Shown here piece after piece: positions 17,733 to 27,133 of a stretch of 64,000 nucleotides of DNA. The stretch lies in NCBI RefSeq assembly GCF_000332455.1, contig NZ_AOGY02000072.1:141501-205500 (forward strand), read 5' to 3'. The position numbers and the translations under genes are program-made. The stretch is from Leptospira vanthielii serovar Holland str. Waz Holland = ATCC 700522 (GTDB taxonomy: Bacteria > Spirochaetota > Leptospiria > Leptospirales > Leptospiraceae). The notes beneath the pieces were generated by a model. It saw nothing but the letters and a program-made list of their open reading frames with translations. It did no database searches and was not told the DNA's origin. The first letter of the stretch is position 1. The number at the start of each line of letters is the position of its first letter.

Positions 17733-18382
17733 TGGCAAGTGTAACCGATAGCACAAGATCCTTCTTTTTAATCGTTCTCATTTTCTTTTTAATCGCAATC
17801 GGTTTTTTCGTTTTTGATTACTTCCAAGTCATCAATGCAGAGGACTATTTACCTTTTTTAAAAAAACAAGCTGGGCTCGTCAACCAAGACCTACTCTCTC
17901 CTACCGAGTTAGAAAAGTTGGAGATGGAAAAAGCAAAAGAAAGACTGATTGCTGACCGCGAAGAACTAGAACAAATGAAACGCGAGTTAGAAGAAAAATC
18001 TTCTTCTCTTCATGCCGATAAAGAACGTTTGGAGGAACTAAAAGAAGGTATCCAACGAAAAGAAAAAGAAATGGCGGACAAGTTAAAAAAAGACAATGCT
18101 CGCGCAGAGAAAGTGAAGGTCCTCGCAAACAAAGTGGCCAATATGCCACCAGAATCTGCTAGAGACATGTTAATCAATTGGCCGGACTACGATATCATTG
18201 AAGTGTTTGAACAAATGGACAGAGATGCAGAAGAAGACGGTAGACAAACCATCACTACATACCTACTCACACTATTTCCCGCAGAACGAAGGTCTGTGAT
18301 CTCTAATAAGTGGTTGGATGCAGGAGCAAGGAACGTTCCCAATTACGGCAAAAGCATCGACGAGGACAACGACGAACCGTAA
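17732..18382 (+). CDS. flbB: FlbB-like periplasmic flagellar collar protein (MotE-like)
   Basis: A 216-residue protein with one N-terminal membrane helix (~residues 12-30), then a long coiled coil (ELEKLEMEKAKERLIADREE and onward) and a C-terminal helical domain of MgtE-N/MotE type (VANMPPESARDMLINW, DRDAEEDGRQTITTYLLTLFPAERRSVISNKW). In Borrelia, FlbB organises the spirochaete-specific collar of the periplasmic flagellar motor. Position directly after fliJ, with a TAATG overlap, supports the identification. It ends 14 bases from the convergent gmk; a short AACC-GGTT hairpin followed by T residues covers the stop codon and could act as a weak terminator. Confidence 0.75.
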   Translation: MASVTDSTRSFFLIVLIFFLIAIGFFVFDYFQVINAEDYLPFLKKQAGLVNQDLLSPTELEKLEMEKAKERLIADREELEQMKRELEEKSSSLHADKERLEELKEGIQRKEKEMADKLKKDNARAEKVKVLANKVANMPPESARDMLINWPDYDIIEVFEQMDRDAEEDGRQTITTYLLTLFPAERRSVISNKWLDAGARNVPNYGKSIDEDNDEP

Positions 18383-18396
18383 TGGTTTGTTTTTGT

Positions 18397-18960
18397 TTAA
18401 GATTCTTTTCGAAAGAGGATGGCTTTGACGTCTTCAATGGCGTCTTCTAGTCGATCATTCACAACCACATAATCAAAGTTAGGTGCTTCATCCAGTTCCT
18501 TGATTCCGTTTTCAATCCGCCTTTCCACACTCGTTTTGGAATCGGTTCCCCTGCGAATCAATCGTTCAATCCAAATCTCTCGACTCGGTGGTTCAATAAA
18601 AATAGTCACGGACTCTGGCCGAAGTTCTTTCACAGACTTGGCACCTTGTACATCCAAATCAAGTAGTGCCACTCTATGTTCCCGAATGGCAGCAAGGATT
18701 GGCCCTTTGGGAGTGCCGTAATAATTACCATGTACTTCGGCCCATTCATAAAACTCACCATCGAGAATTCTTTTTTTAAATTCAGGAACCGATAGAAAAT
18801 AATAGGTTTTGCCTTCCTCGTCCCCAGGCCTTGGTTCTCTCGTGGTACAAGAAATAGAAAAATAGAAATCGGGATACTCGGCAAGTAAGGCAGAGATGAT
18901 GGTAGACTTTCCACCTCCGGCAACAGAAGAAATAATATACAAATTAGGATTTGCTTTCAA
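18397..18960 (-). CDS. gmk: Guanylate kinase
   Basis: Phosphorylates GMP to GDP with ATP. The 187-residue length and the motifs [49 protein letters not shown] and [15 protein letters not shown] are characteristic of Gmk. The P-loop is unusual: residues 11-20 read [10 protein letters not shown], with Ser where the first glycine of GPSGxGKST is expected. The Lys and Ser/Thr that hold the phosphates are present. It is the last gene of a long minus-strand run that starts with flhF, and its ATG overlaps the remA stop by four bases (ATGA); a remA-gmk pair is also common in Firmicutes. Confidence 0.9.
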   Translation of the reverse strand: MKANPNLYIISSVAGGGKSTIISALLAEYPDFYFSISCTTREPRPGDEEGKTYYFLSVPEFKKRILDGEFYEWAEVHGNYYGTPKGPILAAIREHRVALLDLDVQGAKSVKELRPESVTIFIEPPSREIWIERLIRRGTDSKTSVERRIENGIKELDEAPNFDYVVVNDRLEDAIEDVKAILFRKES

Positions 18961-19241
18961 TCTTCAGACTCCTCTTCTCCTTCCGCAAAATGATTGTCCC
19001 CGGATTCTAACCGTTTGGATAAACTTTCTGGTCGGATGGCAGAGAGAAGGATATGTCCCGAATCTAAAACGAGAACAGATCTTGTTTTCCGTCCTCCAGT
19101 GGCATCAATCAGCCTACTTTCCGATTTGGCTTCGGAGCGAAGTCGTTTGGCTCCGGCAGAGTCTGCCTGCAGGATAGTCAAAATTTTCGATACAAATACT
19201 ACGTTCGAAAAACCTACATTGAGTACCGGAAACGAAGACAT
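18957..19241 (-). CDS. remA: RemA/DUF370 family regulator
   Basis: A 94-residue protein matching the DUF370/RemA family: [18 protein letters not shown], then [41 protein letters not shown] and PESLSKR. In Bacillus RemA is a DNA-binding activator of matrix genes and forms ring-like oligomers; its role in spirochaetes is unknown. The acidic tail (EGEEESED) overlaps the gmk start. Placement at the end of a flagellar regulatory cluster hints at a motility- or surface-related role, which is inference. Confidence 0.85.
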   Translation of the reverse strand: MSSFPVLNVGFSNVVFVSKILTILQADSAGAKRLRSEAKSESRLIDATGGRKTRSVLVLDSGHILLSAIRPESLSKRLESGDNHFAEGEEESED

Positions 19242-19253
19242 GGAAACATATTT

Positions 19254-20129
19254 TTAGATTCTTCTAGATCGATCAAGTCGAATCGTTTCAATTAAATGAA
19301 TTTCATGAATGCCAATATTCATGGCTTCGGAAATTTCATCATGTTTGTATCCCTTTTTGATGAGATGCACCACTTTATCTATCTTTGTTGCTGACGGTGG
19401 AAGCTCTTCCAGTGCAGACTCAATGGAAAGATCCACTTTATCCATACTCATTTTTTGGTAAGAAGCAAAGGCAGGATCATTGGCTTTTGATACTTCGTTT
19501 AAAAAATCTCTTTTTTTAGATCCATCAATGAGTTCATTGCGAATGGCTTCTGTTGGTTTTTCTTCTGTAAAGGGATTTCCACCGACCGTATAATTCATCT
19601 TAGGTTGGAAAGTTTGCACTTCTAAATTATCGAGTGCCTCTGGGGAAGGAGAATTCATAGACTCCATTCCAAAAATTCCTTTTACCGCTTTGCCTAATTT
19701 TCCAAAGGCTTGGTTCACGGCCCCTTCCGTGGTTTCGGCTTCCGTTAATGGAGTTGGAATTTGGTTGGCTTGGTAAATTTTGCCTATCCCTGTTCTTTGT
19801 TCTTTCAAATCGAGAACTGGTTCTTCTTCCAGAACCGACTCAGGAACTAACTCCGATTTCATGGAAAGGCCAGAATTTTGGTAATGTTTGAATTCTTTGA
19901 CAAGTATCTCTCCACGTTCCATCATAGAACGAAGAGCCACCATTTTTGATTCGATGACAGCAACTGTGGCATCTAACTCGCGTATGGTTTCCTGAGTAGC
20001 CATATCAATGGCCCGATTCAGTTTTTTATCGTAATACTCCCCAACGGCTTTTTGGACTTTCGCAGAGATGAATACATACATCATCCCACAAAATAATAAA
20101 TTAATTAGAACAAGGGAAAAAAGTTCCAT
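19254..20129 (-). CDS. SwrB/DUF6115-like membrane-anchored protein
   Basis: A 291-residue protein with an N-terminal membrane helix (FSLVLINLLFCGMMYVFI), a coiled-coil segment to about residue 85, a long low-complexity middle, and a C-terminal helix-turn-helix-like segment (VVHLIKKGYKHDEISEAMNIGIHEIHLIETI). That architecture, membrane anchor plus short C-terminal repeat ending in L-I-x-x-I, resembles Bacillus SwrB (DUF6115), which helps activate the flagellar export switch. In Bacillus swrB follows sigD; here the gene follows fliA-fapA-orf. The assignment rests on architecture and synteny, not on clear sequence identity. Confidence 0.5.
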   Translation of the reverse strand: MELFSLVLINLLFCGMMYVFISAKVQKAVGEYYDKKLNRAIDMATQETIRELDATVAVIESKMVALRSMMERGEILVKEFKHYQNSGLSMKSELVPESVLEEEPVLDLKEQRTGIGKIYQANQIPTPLTEAETTEGAVNQAFGKLGKAVKGIFGMESMNSPSPEALDNLEVQTFQPKMNYTVGGNPFTEEKPTEAIRNELIDGSKKRDFLNEVSKANDPAFASYQKMSMDKVDLSIESALEELPPSATKIDKVVHLIKKGYKHDEISEAMNIGIHEIHLIETIRLDRSRRI

Positions 20130-20175
20130 GCCATTCTCCTACAGAACATTTCCAACAACATTCCGAGTGAGAACT

Positions 20176-20466
20176 TTAAGCTTTTAAATCAAAACGAAAT
20201 CCACTTTCCAAACTAGGGCGGTCATAAATGACTCCTTCTTTGGAATAAGCATAAACCGAATTTTCTTTGTCTTGTTTCGGTTTTGCCGCCGAACTTTGGC
20301 TCCCTGATTTTGTATCAGGAACCGTTTGGGCCCGGTTTTGGGTTTGGATCACAACCTTTTGCAATTCCACCACCTGGTTTTGGTGGGTGAAGGGATTCTC
20401 TGCCTGGGCCCTACGTGCAAAATCGTAGTGGTGGGCGATGCTCGCGAAGTTTTCGTTTAGAATCAT
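20176..20466 (-). CDS. Small hypothetical protein in flagellar regulatory cluster
   Basis: A 96-residue, polar, probably disordered protein rich in Gln, Lys and Ser, without signal peptide or membrane segment. The only ordered-looking parts are the N-terminal helix (FASIAHHYDFARRAQAEN) and the C-terminus (VIYDRPSLESGFRFDLKA). It was not recognised. Eleven bases separate it from fapA and 46 from the SwrB-like gene, so it belongs to the same transcription unit. Coding status is supported by this tight spacing rather than by homology. Confidence 0.6.
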   Translation of the reverse strand: MILNENFASIAHHYDFARRAQAENPFTHQNQVVELQKVVIQTQNRAQTVPDTKSGSQSSAAKPKQDKENSVYAYSKEGVIYDRPSLESGFRFDLKA

Positions 20467-20477
20467 CGGAATGCCTC

Positions 20478-22469
20478 CTAATTCTTAGACTTACCACGCC
20501 CTCTCTTTTTTCTCCAGTCATTTTTCTGTTCGTCTGGATCTTCGTAGGGAGCGCTGCGATCCTGGGACTCTTCTTCGTAAAAAGTCTTTGCTTTGGTCTC
20601 GTGGCGGAGTTTGAACTCCGCATTGCGGATGCGGATGGTAACACCGGGGAAAATGGTCTTCTCGACCGAAATACGGCCACTGGCGGCCTGTTCATCCATA
20701 TATTCGGTAAGGGTTTGGATGTCCTTTCCTGCCTCAGCAATGCGCTTTTCGAGTTTTTTGGTACCGGCATCCAATTTCTGCAAATGGGCGTCTTGTTCGG
20801 CAGTAAAACTGGCAGGATCGACATCTTTACGCGCTTTAAGCGTGCGCAAGGTTTTTGTGAGTTGGTCCAGTTTGTCCTGGTTTTCTTTTCGTTTCTCTTC
20901 GTATTCCTGAATCTGTTTTAAGATCTTGGGATTGTTTCCCACGATAAGATCGGTTTGAGGGTTGGCTTGGGATCCAATAATTTTGGCAGAAATGAGTTGG
21001 GCGGCCTGTATGGTTCCCCCCACAATCTGTCCCCGTTTTCCCTTACAGGAAATTTTCCCCCCCGCCATCAGATGCGAATGTAAAATTCCTTCTTGGACGA
21101 TGATGTCTTTTTCTGTAATGCAAGTGGCGTTCTGGATGAACTTGGCGACAATGTTTCCACCGGTAGATTCGATTCGTGCCTCTTCCCTTCCCGTTACCCC
21201 TTGGCGGACAATGATGTCTCCGTCCGCTTCCACTATGGCTTTTTGAACCGTTCCATAAATTTCGATGTTACCGGCAGCTTTTACTGAATAATTATCTTCT
21301 ACGTTTCCTGTGATGATGATAGAACCAAGGAAGGTAACATTTCCCGTGCGAACTCCCACATCTCCATTGATGCGGTAAACTGTTTCCACAGAAAGTCTTC
21401 CGGCCGCGTATAACACCTGTCCGTTGACCTCGGCAGTGAGACGCATTTTGTCTTCGGAAAGAATGGTTCCTTTTCCTTGTTTGAGTTCGGTATCCAAACC
21501 ATCTTTGGCTGCGAGTACCATCCCAAACAAGTTGCGCCCAAACTTTCCTTTTTCTGCAGGGAGTTTTTCTGCAAGAAGTTGTCCCACAACAACGTTTTCA
21601 ATCATATCTAAGTCTTTGTAATCGACTCGACCTGATTGGTCTTCCTTGAAGTTGATTTTCTTTTCCGTACGGACATAGTATTTAATTTCCGCATTTTTAC
21701 CGTTTACCGGGAAATCACCTTCAGCCCCAATGAAAGGTTTATTATGAATGTCTTCATCTAGGGCTTTGCGAATCTCATCTTCTTTGAGTCCGTGAGCCAC
21801 ACCCATCCCTTTGAGAGCTGCCACTATATCAGAAACTTCTAAATCACGGCCACCGGGTCTTGCTGGAAACACAGTCACAAAGGCTCTCATGTTTTCCTGG
21901 GCAATTTCTACGTTGCAACTAGAATCATTTCCAGCTTTAGGTTTCTGGTTGGATATGAGAACGGGTTCCCCTTTTTTATCTTTAAGGATTTTATTAATTA
22001 AGTTTTGATCAACACCCGCCACACCCCGAAACGAAAGTTTTTTGGAAACATCCGCTGTGGTCATGGCAAGCCCTTCCCCACTCGGAGGATATACGGTAAT
22101 AAATACACCGGTTCTATAAATTTTAACTGTGACCCGACCATCTTTATTTTTTGGTGTGACGAGTTCTTTTAAGTCTTTAGAAACTAATTTTCCACTACCA
22201 CCCGTTAGGTGTTCATCTAAAAGGCTGAGTTCATCCAAAAGCATATCATCAGGAATGATGGAGGCCCGGATATGATATGGTTCAGAAAAGAATAAAGATT
22301 TTTTTCCTCTTTTTAAAACAGTATAATCAATTTCATGAACTTTGCGGCCAAGATGTTGTGATGCGATTGCCAGACACTCTTCGATGGTATCGGCTATAAC
22401 TTCCACTTGTTCTTTTTCCTTACGGTCGAACTCTTTCAGTTCCTCTGTAAGAAATTCAGTGAGAGACAT
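20478..22469 (-). CDS. fapA: FapA/DUF342 protein with N-terminal Jag-N domain
   Basis: A 663-residue cytoplasmic protein. Residues ~20-70 ([38 protein letters not shown]) match the Jag-N fold found at the start of the RNA-binding protein KhpB/Jag. The centre is the DUF342 (FapA) region: [11 protein letters not shown], then a right-handed beta-helix with [58 protein letters not shown] and [18 protein letters not shown] coiled coil (~520-600) and a basic Arg/Lys-rich tail end it. FapA proteins are polymer-like with uncertain function; the Jag-N fusion suggests RNA or membrane-linked regulation. It starts six bases after fliA. Confidence 0.8.
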   Translation of the reverse strand: MSLTEFLTEELKEFDRKEKEQVEVIADTIEECLAIASQHLGRKVHEIDYTVLKRGKKSLFFSEPYHIRASIIPDDMLLDELSLLDEHLTGGSGKLVSKDLKELVTPKNKDGRVTVKIYRTGVFITVYPPSGEGLAMTTADVSKKLSFRGVAGVDQNLINKILKDKKGEPVLISNQKPKAGNDSSCNVEIAQENMRAFVTVFPARPGGRDLEVSDIVAALKGMGVAHGLKEDEIRKALDEDIHNKPFIGAEGDFPVNGKNAEIKYYVRTEKKINFKEDQSGRVDYKDLDMIENVVVGQLLAEKLPAEKGKFGRNLFGMVLAAKDGLDTELKQGKGTILSEDKMRLTAEVNGQVLYAAGRLSVETVYRINGDVGVRTGNVTFLGSIIITGNVEDNYSVKAAGNIEIYGTVQKAIVEADGDIIVRQGVTGREEARIESTGGNIVAKFIQNATCITEKDIIVQEGILHSHLMAGGKISCKGKRGQIVGGTIQAAQLISAKIIGSQANPQTDLIVGNNPKILKQIQEYEEKRKENQDKLDQLTKTLRTLKARKDVDPASFTAEQDAHLQKLDAGTKKLEKRIAEAGKDIQTLTEYMDEQAASGRISVEKTIFPGVTIRIRNAEFKLRHETKAKTFYEEESQDRSAPYEDPDEQKNDWRKKRGRGKSKN

Positions 22470-22475
22470 ATCTGT

Positions 22476-23276
22476 TTACCTTTTTTGGATTGCGGATTTT
22501 ACTTTAGAGAGTTTGCTGCGAAGTCTTGCGACTGCTTTTGTGTGGAGCTGCGAAATCCGAGATTCCGTAACTTCTAAAACTTCACCAATTTCTTTTAGAG
22601 TGAGGTCTTCATAATAATAGAGTACGATGACTTTCTTTTCTTTTTCAGGTAAGGATTGAATAGCTTCTACGATAACGTTTTTGATTTCTTCTTTTTCGAT
22701 GATATTGTCTGGGTTCATATTCATCGGAGACTCTAAAGTTTCCATAAAGGAAACTTCGTCGTTCTCATCACCAAGAAACCAAATATCATTTAGAGAGACA
22801 AGAGAGGTTCCAGAAAGTTTGGCAAGTAACGAGTTGTATTCTTCCATAGAGACACCGAGTTCTTTAGCGATCTCTTCATCTTCCACTTTTTTGCCTTCTT
22901 TGTTCTCAAGCATGGCAATGATGTTTTCCAACTGTTTTGCTTTTTGGCGGATAGAACGAGGGATCCAATCCACACTTCTAAGTTCGTCAAAAATTGACCC
23001 CCGAATCCGGGTCATGGCATAAGTTTTGAATTTAATTTCGCGAGAAGGGTCGAATTTTTCGATGGCGTCTAACAGGCCAAAAACGCCGTAACTGACAAGG
23101 TCTTCAAATTCGACATTTTGAGGCATGCCAATGGCAATCCGCCCAGCCACGTGTTTGACGAGAGGTGAATATTTTTCAACAAGGTAACTTCGGATCTCCG
23201 CATCCTTTGTGACGCGGTATTGTTTCCAAAGATCTGTCTCATCAAACTGATTGTATTTGTCTAGCAATCTTGACAT
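22476..23276 (-). CDS. fliA: Flagellar sigma factor FliA/WhiG (sigma-28)
   Basis: A 266-residue sigma factor directing RNA polymerase to late flagellar and chemotaxis promoters. Region 2 shows [39 protein letters not shown] and [18 protein letters not shown] with [11 protein letters not shown], which is diagnostic of the FliA/SigD/WhiG group; region 4 contains [40 protein letters not shown]. No flgM anti-sigma gene is visible in the window. A 102-base gap with a hairpin precedes it, so it may have an additional promoter inside the flhF-gmk run. Confidence 0.92.
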   Translation of the reverse strand: MSRLLDKYNQFDETDLWKQYRVTKDAEIRSYLVEKYSPLVKHVAGRIAIGMPQNVEFEDLVSYGVFGLLDAIEKFDPSREIKFKTYAMTRIRGSIFDELRSVDWIPRSIRQKAKQLENIIAMLENKEGKKVEDEEIAKELGVSMEEYNSLLAKLSGTSLVSLNDIWFLGDENDEVSFMETLESPMNMNPDNIIEKEEIKNVIVEAIQSLPEKEKKVIVLYYYEDLTLKEIGEVLEVTESRISQLHTKAVARLRSKLSKVKSAIQKR

Positions 23277-23339
23277 AGGGAACCGAAGTACGGAATCTCT
23301 TTACTTTATAGAAAAAATCGTATAGAAAGGGAAATTACA

Positions 23340-23363
23340 AGAGGATTTTTTCTTATGTCCTCT
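23340..23363. other. Hairpin upstream of fliA
   Basis: AGAGGA and TCCTCT form perfect six-base arms around a 12-base loop in the 102-base gap between the flhG-linked orf and fliA. On the minus (transcribed) strand no T-run follows, so it is more likely a leader or processing structure than a terminator. Confidence 0.3.
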
Positions 23364-23378
23364 AAAAACAGTAATTTT

Positions 23379-23852
23379 TCAACCCTCCTGGGTATCATCC
23401 TTCGCCATCATGGTACGAATGGCCTCTGCCATGAGTTTTGGCTCGTTTTTGATCGCAATTTTGTCCACAATGATATGATCGCCAAATTTTCCAGACTTCG
23501 CCATAGCAAGTTTTGCATCCACGGCGCTATCCCCCACCTGTTGGACTCCATAATCATCAGACCCGACAGAATCAGACCGAGAAGGTTCCATCCCACCGTG
23601 TTCCTGGTCATAGTCTTCCGAATGGCCTGTGCCACCGAACCCACCAATGGAAAATGTAGATAAGAACTCTAAAAATTCAGGGACTTTCTTTTGTAAGACA
23701 GAAAAAATACCAAATCCCAATCCACCAAAAGCAAACGTGGAGATAAGGGAGACAAAGAGTATATAACCGAGTCGGTTTCCAACAAGAAACCCACAGACGG
23801 TACTGATGATGGCTCCGAGAACCGCAAACCCCAGTACAAACCCGATCTGCAC
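23379..23852 (-). CDS. Small membrane protein between flhG and fliA
   Basis: A 157-residue protein with two hydrophobic helices (~residues 3-24 and 27-51), an amphipathic stretch (VPEFLEFLSTFSIGG), a Gly/Asp/Ser-rich linker and a C-terminal helical part (DHIIVDKIAIKNEPKLMAEAIRTMMAKDD). It was not recognised as a named family. Its start directly abuts the flhG stop and it lies in the flagellar regulatory run, which suggests a motility role. Confidence 0.65.
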   Translation of the reverse strand: MQIGFVLGFAVLGAIISTVCGFLVGNRLGYILFVSLISTFAFGGLGFGIFSVLQKKVPEFLEFLSTFSIGGFGGTGHSEDYDQEHGGMEPSRSDSVGSDDYGVQQVGDSAVDAKLAMAKSGKFGDHIIVDKIAIKNEPKLMAEAIRTMMAKDDTQEG

Positions 23853-24776
23853 TTAGTTGTCTTCCTCCATGTCCTCTTGCATTTCCTTCTCTTTGGTGTC
23901 TACGAAGCTAAAGAATTTTTTAAAGAAACCAGTGAGTCCTTCCTCATCCGAATAACCACCTTCGGTTTGTAAGAGGGTGTGTGTGACTCTTGTAAGGCAA
24001 GCTGCTGCCTTAGAACGAGGAGCTCCAATGATGAATGGTTTTTGTTCCCTGATGGACTTCTCAACCTCTTCGTCTTGGAAAATAAAACCTAAGTTCTCTA
24101 CTTGCACTTCTAAAAATTGGCCAGAGATATCGATGACACGGTCGGCTACTTTTTTCCCTTCAATCGCAGAACGCACACGGTTCACGATGATTTTGAGATT
24201 TTTGTCTTTGGATTGAGAAACAATCGATTTGATTAGGCCATAAGAGTCGGTAATGGAGGTAGGTTCTGGTGTTGTGACAACAATCACTTCATCGGCAGGC
24301 ATCACAAGGCCAATGACATTGGCAGAAATCCCAGCACCGGTGTCTATGATCATTACATCATAACGATCCAGCTCTACGAATCCTTTGATTAAATTATTTC
24401 TTTGTGTTTCATTTAGGTTGGCAAGTTGGGAATAACCAGAAGCCCCTGCAATGATGTCCACACCTTCTGGAGTGGAGATCACGATGTCTTTGAGGGATTT
24501 GTGGCCTTTCACCACGTGGTATAAATTGTATTTCGGAATGATTCCAAGAAGGACGTTTACGTTCGCAAGACCCAAGTCACCGTCAAAGATCAAAACTTTG
24601 AGTCCGGTTTTTGCAATGGAGATGGCGAGGTTGACAGATACAGTACTTTTACCCACACCACCTTTACCCGAAGCTACCGCGATGATTTTGGTTTTTTTAA
24701 CTGTATCCTGGGGTTGAACAAGTTTTAATCCAGCACCAGATTCAGTGAGCTTTCTAAGATTTGCAGCTTGGTCCAT
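23853..24776 (-). CDS. flhG: FlhG/YlxH, MinD-like ATPase for flagellar number and placement
   Basis: A 307-residue ParA/MinD-type ATPase. The N-terminus begins DQAANLRKL, the FlhG-specific DQAxxLR motif that stimulates FlhF. Then the deviant Walker [47 protein letters not shown] and [16 protein letters not shown]. The C-terminus is a charged acidic tail with an amphipathic helix ([11 protein letters not shown]) likely used for membrane binding. Together with FlhF it sets number and polar position of flagella, which in spirochaetes are subpolar. AGGGG lies five bases before the ATG. Confidence 0.92.
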   Translation of the reverse strand: MDQAANLRKLTESGAGLKLVQPQDTVKKTKIIAVASGKGGVGKSTVSVNLAISIAKTGLKVLIFDGDLGLANVNVLLGIIPKYNLYHVVKGHKSLKDIVISTPEGVDIIAGASGYSQLANLNETQRNNLIKGFVELDRYDVMIIDTGAGISANVIGLVMPADEVIVVTTPEPTSITDSYGLIKSIVSQSKDKNLKIIVNRVRSAIEGKKVADRVIDISGQFLEVQVENLGFIFQDEEVEKSIREQKPFIIGAPRSKAAACLTRVTHTLLQTEGGYSDEEGLTGFFKKFFSFVDTKEKEMQEDMEEDN

Positions 24777-24811
24777 CGTTACCCCTAGGCGTTAAAGGAT
24801 AACGACGCTCG

Positions 24812-26155
24812 TCACACGGTCTTTTCGAAGACCTCGCCCGCTATCCCTTTCAATTTTTCCGGAAAAATTACACATTCGGCAAGAAGTTTTTTCGAGGCAT
24901 TTAGGATATCAAAAGGAACATCCTGGCCTACACTTAAAAATGCGAATTCCCTGTGAATAGTATCGGCTAATTCCACTACAGAACCTAAAAATTCTGCTTC
25001 ATCCAGCTTCGTTAATAAAATTCTTTTGTACCCGACCGATTCATAAGCGTTGGCGACGGCAAGGGCATTGTCTTTCGAAACAGTGGAGGAAAGCACTAAG
25101 ATGGTTTCAATATAATCCTTTTCCCCAAAAACTTGGTAGAATTCCTGAAGTTTTTCCAGGTTTTCCGACTTTCGATGGGAATAACCAGCCGTATCGACAA
25201 GGATGAGTTCAGATCCATCACGAACAATTGTCTCTTTCATTTTGCGCAAATCTTTGGCGGCATAAAATGGCAATCCCATCGCATCCGCATAAAACTTAAG
25301 TTGGTCAATAGCGGCAATCCGGTAGTTGTCCGTTGTATAAAGGGAAACTTTTTTACCCATGTGCAAACTGTATTTAGCGGCCAGTTTTGCTATAGATGTT
25401 GTTTTTCCTGATCCAGTAGGACCTACAAAAAAAATGATTTTACGTTTTCCCCTTGGAGTTCCACTAAAAAGATCCGAGTCAATTTGGATCCTTTCTTCTA
25501 AATAAGTCACTGCTTTGTCGGTAACATTCGCATAACGTGTGAGATCGACCGCCGATAACCTACGCTCCAGAGCCACGGCCATCTCTTCCAAAAATCCAGA
25601 AGACATACCTTCATTTAACAGACGATCTACGAGTTTTTGAATATGAGGGTGACGTTCCGGGGTTTGCGATTTGGTGGAGGGTGCAACCTCTAAGATAGAG
25701 TCTCTGGCTTCAGATAGAGAAAGGCCTACAGGTCTTTCTTCATGGACTTCCATTGCATAAACAGGCGGATTCTGTCTACGACGTCGCTCGGAAAAAGGAC
25801 GCACGGCATCAATATTCTTTTTCCGGACATGCAGGTTTCCCCCAGTTCCAATAGATACCGAATGATTGGATCCAATCCCCACAAGGCCTGATTCAGGAAT
25901 AGAATCCGTTCGTTGTTTTTGTTTGATGAGTTCTTTGAGATCCTTTAACTTACGTTCAATTCTCTCTTTGGAATTTTGTTTTTCGGGGACACCCACATCG
26001 ATTTCATACATACGTTGCGCCATAAGACCTGTGCCAAAGAGCCCACCTTCTGTGATCACTCTTTGGTCGTAGAGATGTGCCTCAGGACCATATTTCATCT
26101 TCATCTGCATAATGCAGTCTTGTAAGTCTTTACCTCGGATTTTTACAAAATCCAT
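24812..26155 (-). CDS. flhF: FlhF, SRP-type GTPase for flagellar placement
   Basis: A 447-residue GTPase of the SRP54/FtsY class. The N-terminus MDFVKIRGKDLQDCIMQMKM is the usual FlhF start; the NG domain shows P-loop FFVGPTGSGKTTSIAKLAAKY, YTTDNYRIAAIDQLK, ILVDTAGYSHR and LTKLDEAEFLG. The open frame extends to 26236, but 26155 has GGGGGA six bases upstream and matches the family start. It opens the nine-gene minus-strand run that ends with gmk. No flhA or flhB is upstream; instead a divergent mnmC-type gene follows across a 228-base gap. Confidence 0.92.
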   Translation of the reverse strand: MDFVKIRGKDLQDCIMQMKMKYGPEAHLYDQRVITEGGLFGTGLMAQRMYEIDVGVPEKQNSKERIERKLKDLKELIKQKQRTDSIPESGLVGIGSNHSVSIGTGGNLHVRKKNIDAVRPFSERRRRQNPPVYAMEVHEERPVGLSLSEARDSILEVAPSTKSQTPERHPHIQKLVDRLLNEGMSSGFLEEMAVALERRLSAVDLTRYANVTDKAVTYLEERIQIDSDLFSGTPRGKRKIIFFVGPTGSGKTTSIAKLAAKYSLHMGKKVSLYTTDNYRIAAIDQLKFYADAMGLPFYAAKDLRKMKETIVRDGSELILVDTAGYSHRKSENLEKLQEFYQVFGEKDYIETILVLSSTVSKDNALAVANAYESVGYKRILLTKLDEAEFLGSVVELADTIHREFAFLSVGQDVPFDILNASKKLLAECVIFPEKLKGIAGEVFEKTV

Positions 26156-26229
26156 AGAATATCCCCCGAACCTGGGAAAAATATGCAAAGTACCCTCGAT
26201 TTGGAAAGCCTTTTTTATGAGACATAATA

Positions 26230-26243
26230 AATTCAAGTGAATT
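26230..26243. promoter_or_regulatory. Palindrome in the flhF/mnmD divergent region
   Basis: AATTCA-AG-TGAATT, a perfect 14-base inverted repeat flanked by imperfect extensions (ATAAT ... ATGAT), in the gap between divergent flhF and mnmD. It could be an operator controlling the flhF run. AT-rich, so chance cannot be excluded; no matching -35/-10 pair was convincing. Confidence 0.25.
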
Positions 26244-26383
26244 ATGATAGTTTTGGGTGAGAACTTGGAATTTTAGGACTGTCTGGCTGAAATGGCTAGC
26301 GATATTCTATTTTAGTGAGTGGATTTCGAGATTCGGTTTCCAAGGTATGCCTCTTGCAAAAACTAGGGGATAACTTTTCCATT

Positions 26384-27127
26384 ATGCCCCCTACCCCAAA
26401 AAATCATCCCGAAACTTCCATTGAATTCAAAGACGGGGTTCCGGTTTCTAAATTATTCGACGATGTGTATTTCTCAAAACAAGGTGGGTGGGAAGAATCA
26501 CATTTTGTATTCTTAGAAGGAAACGGAATCCAATCGAAGTGGGAACAAAGCGGCACGTCCACCTTTCGCATTGGCGAATTAGGATTTGGATCAGGGCTCA
26601 ATATTTTTGTAACTTTAGAGGTTTGGAAGTTCACCAATAATCCTCCACCCGTTGCATTCATTAGCCTAGAAGGATATCCTTTAACGACAAACATTCTACT
26701 AACATTAAATACGAGTTATCCGAACAAAAACCTTTGGTTTGAAGAATTGATTCATTCTTATGAATCTGCAATCCAAATATGGGAAAAGGATCCTTCAGAA
26801 AATCTATGGACTTATACATGGGATCATCCTAACAACCAACATCCATTTACATTACAAGTTTACTTTGGGGATATCAGAGATTGTTTACCTAAGTTTCCAG
26901 AAATCCATTCCTGGTATTTAGATGGTTTTTCACCTATGAAAAATCCAGATATGTGGTCTTCAGATGTGCTTAAGCAGTTACGTGAAAAATCCGTCAAAGG
27001 AACTAGTTTTGCCACTTTCTCCTCTGCCGGTTTTTTACGAAGGAATCTCGCAGAACTTGGATTTGTTGTAGAAAAGAAAAAAGGATTCGGCCGCAAACGT
27101 GAGATGATATCCGGATTTTTAAAATAA
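26384..27127 (+). CDS. mnmD: MnmD: methyltransferase half of MnmC (tRNA mnm5s2U synthesis)
   Basis: SAM-dependent methyltransferase that turns nm5U into mnm5U at the wobble base of some tRNAs. Seen: FDDVYFSKQGGWEESHFVFLEGN, FRIGELGFGSGLNIFVT (the SAM loop), and WYLDGFSPMKNPDMWSSDVLKQL, all diagnostic of the MnmC N-terminal domain (DUF752). The ATG at 26384 fits the family start; the GTG at 26315 would add 23 unlike residues. The oxidoreductase half is a separate gene seven bases downstream, in the domain order of the E. coli fusion. Confidence 0.85.
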   Translation: MPPTPKNHPETSIEFKDGVPVSKLFDDVYFSKQGGWEESHFVFLEGNGIQSKWEQSGTSTFRIGELGFGSGLNIFVTLEVWKFTNNPPPVAFISLEGYPLTTNILLTLNTSYPNKNLWFEELIHSYESAIQIWEKDPSENLWTYTWDHPNNQHPFTLQVYFGDIRDCLPKFPEIHSWYLDGFSPMKNPDMWSSDVLKQLREKSVKGTSFATFSSAGFLRRNLAELGFVVEKKKGFGRKREMISGFLK

Positions 27128-27133
27128 AAACTT

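Noticed and set aside
20411..20921. Overlapping frames on both strands near fapA
   Set aside because: fapA shows clear DUF342 repeats through this stretch; the other frames are its shadows.
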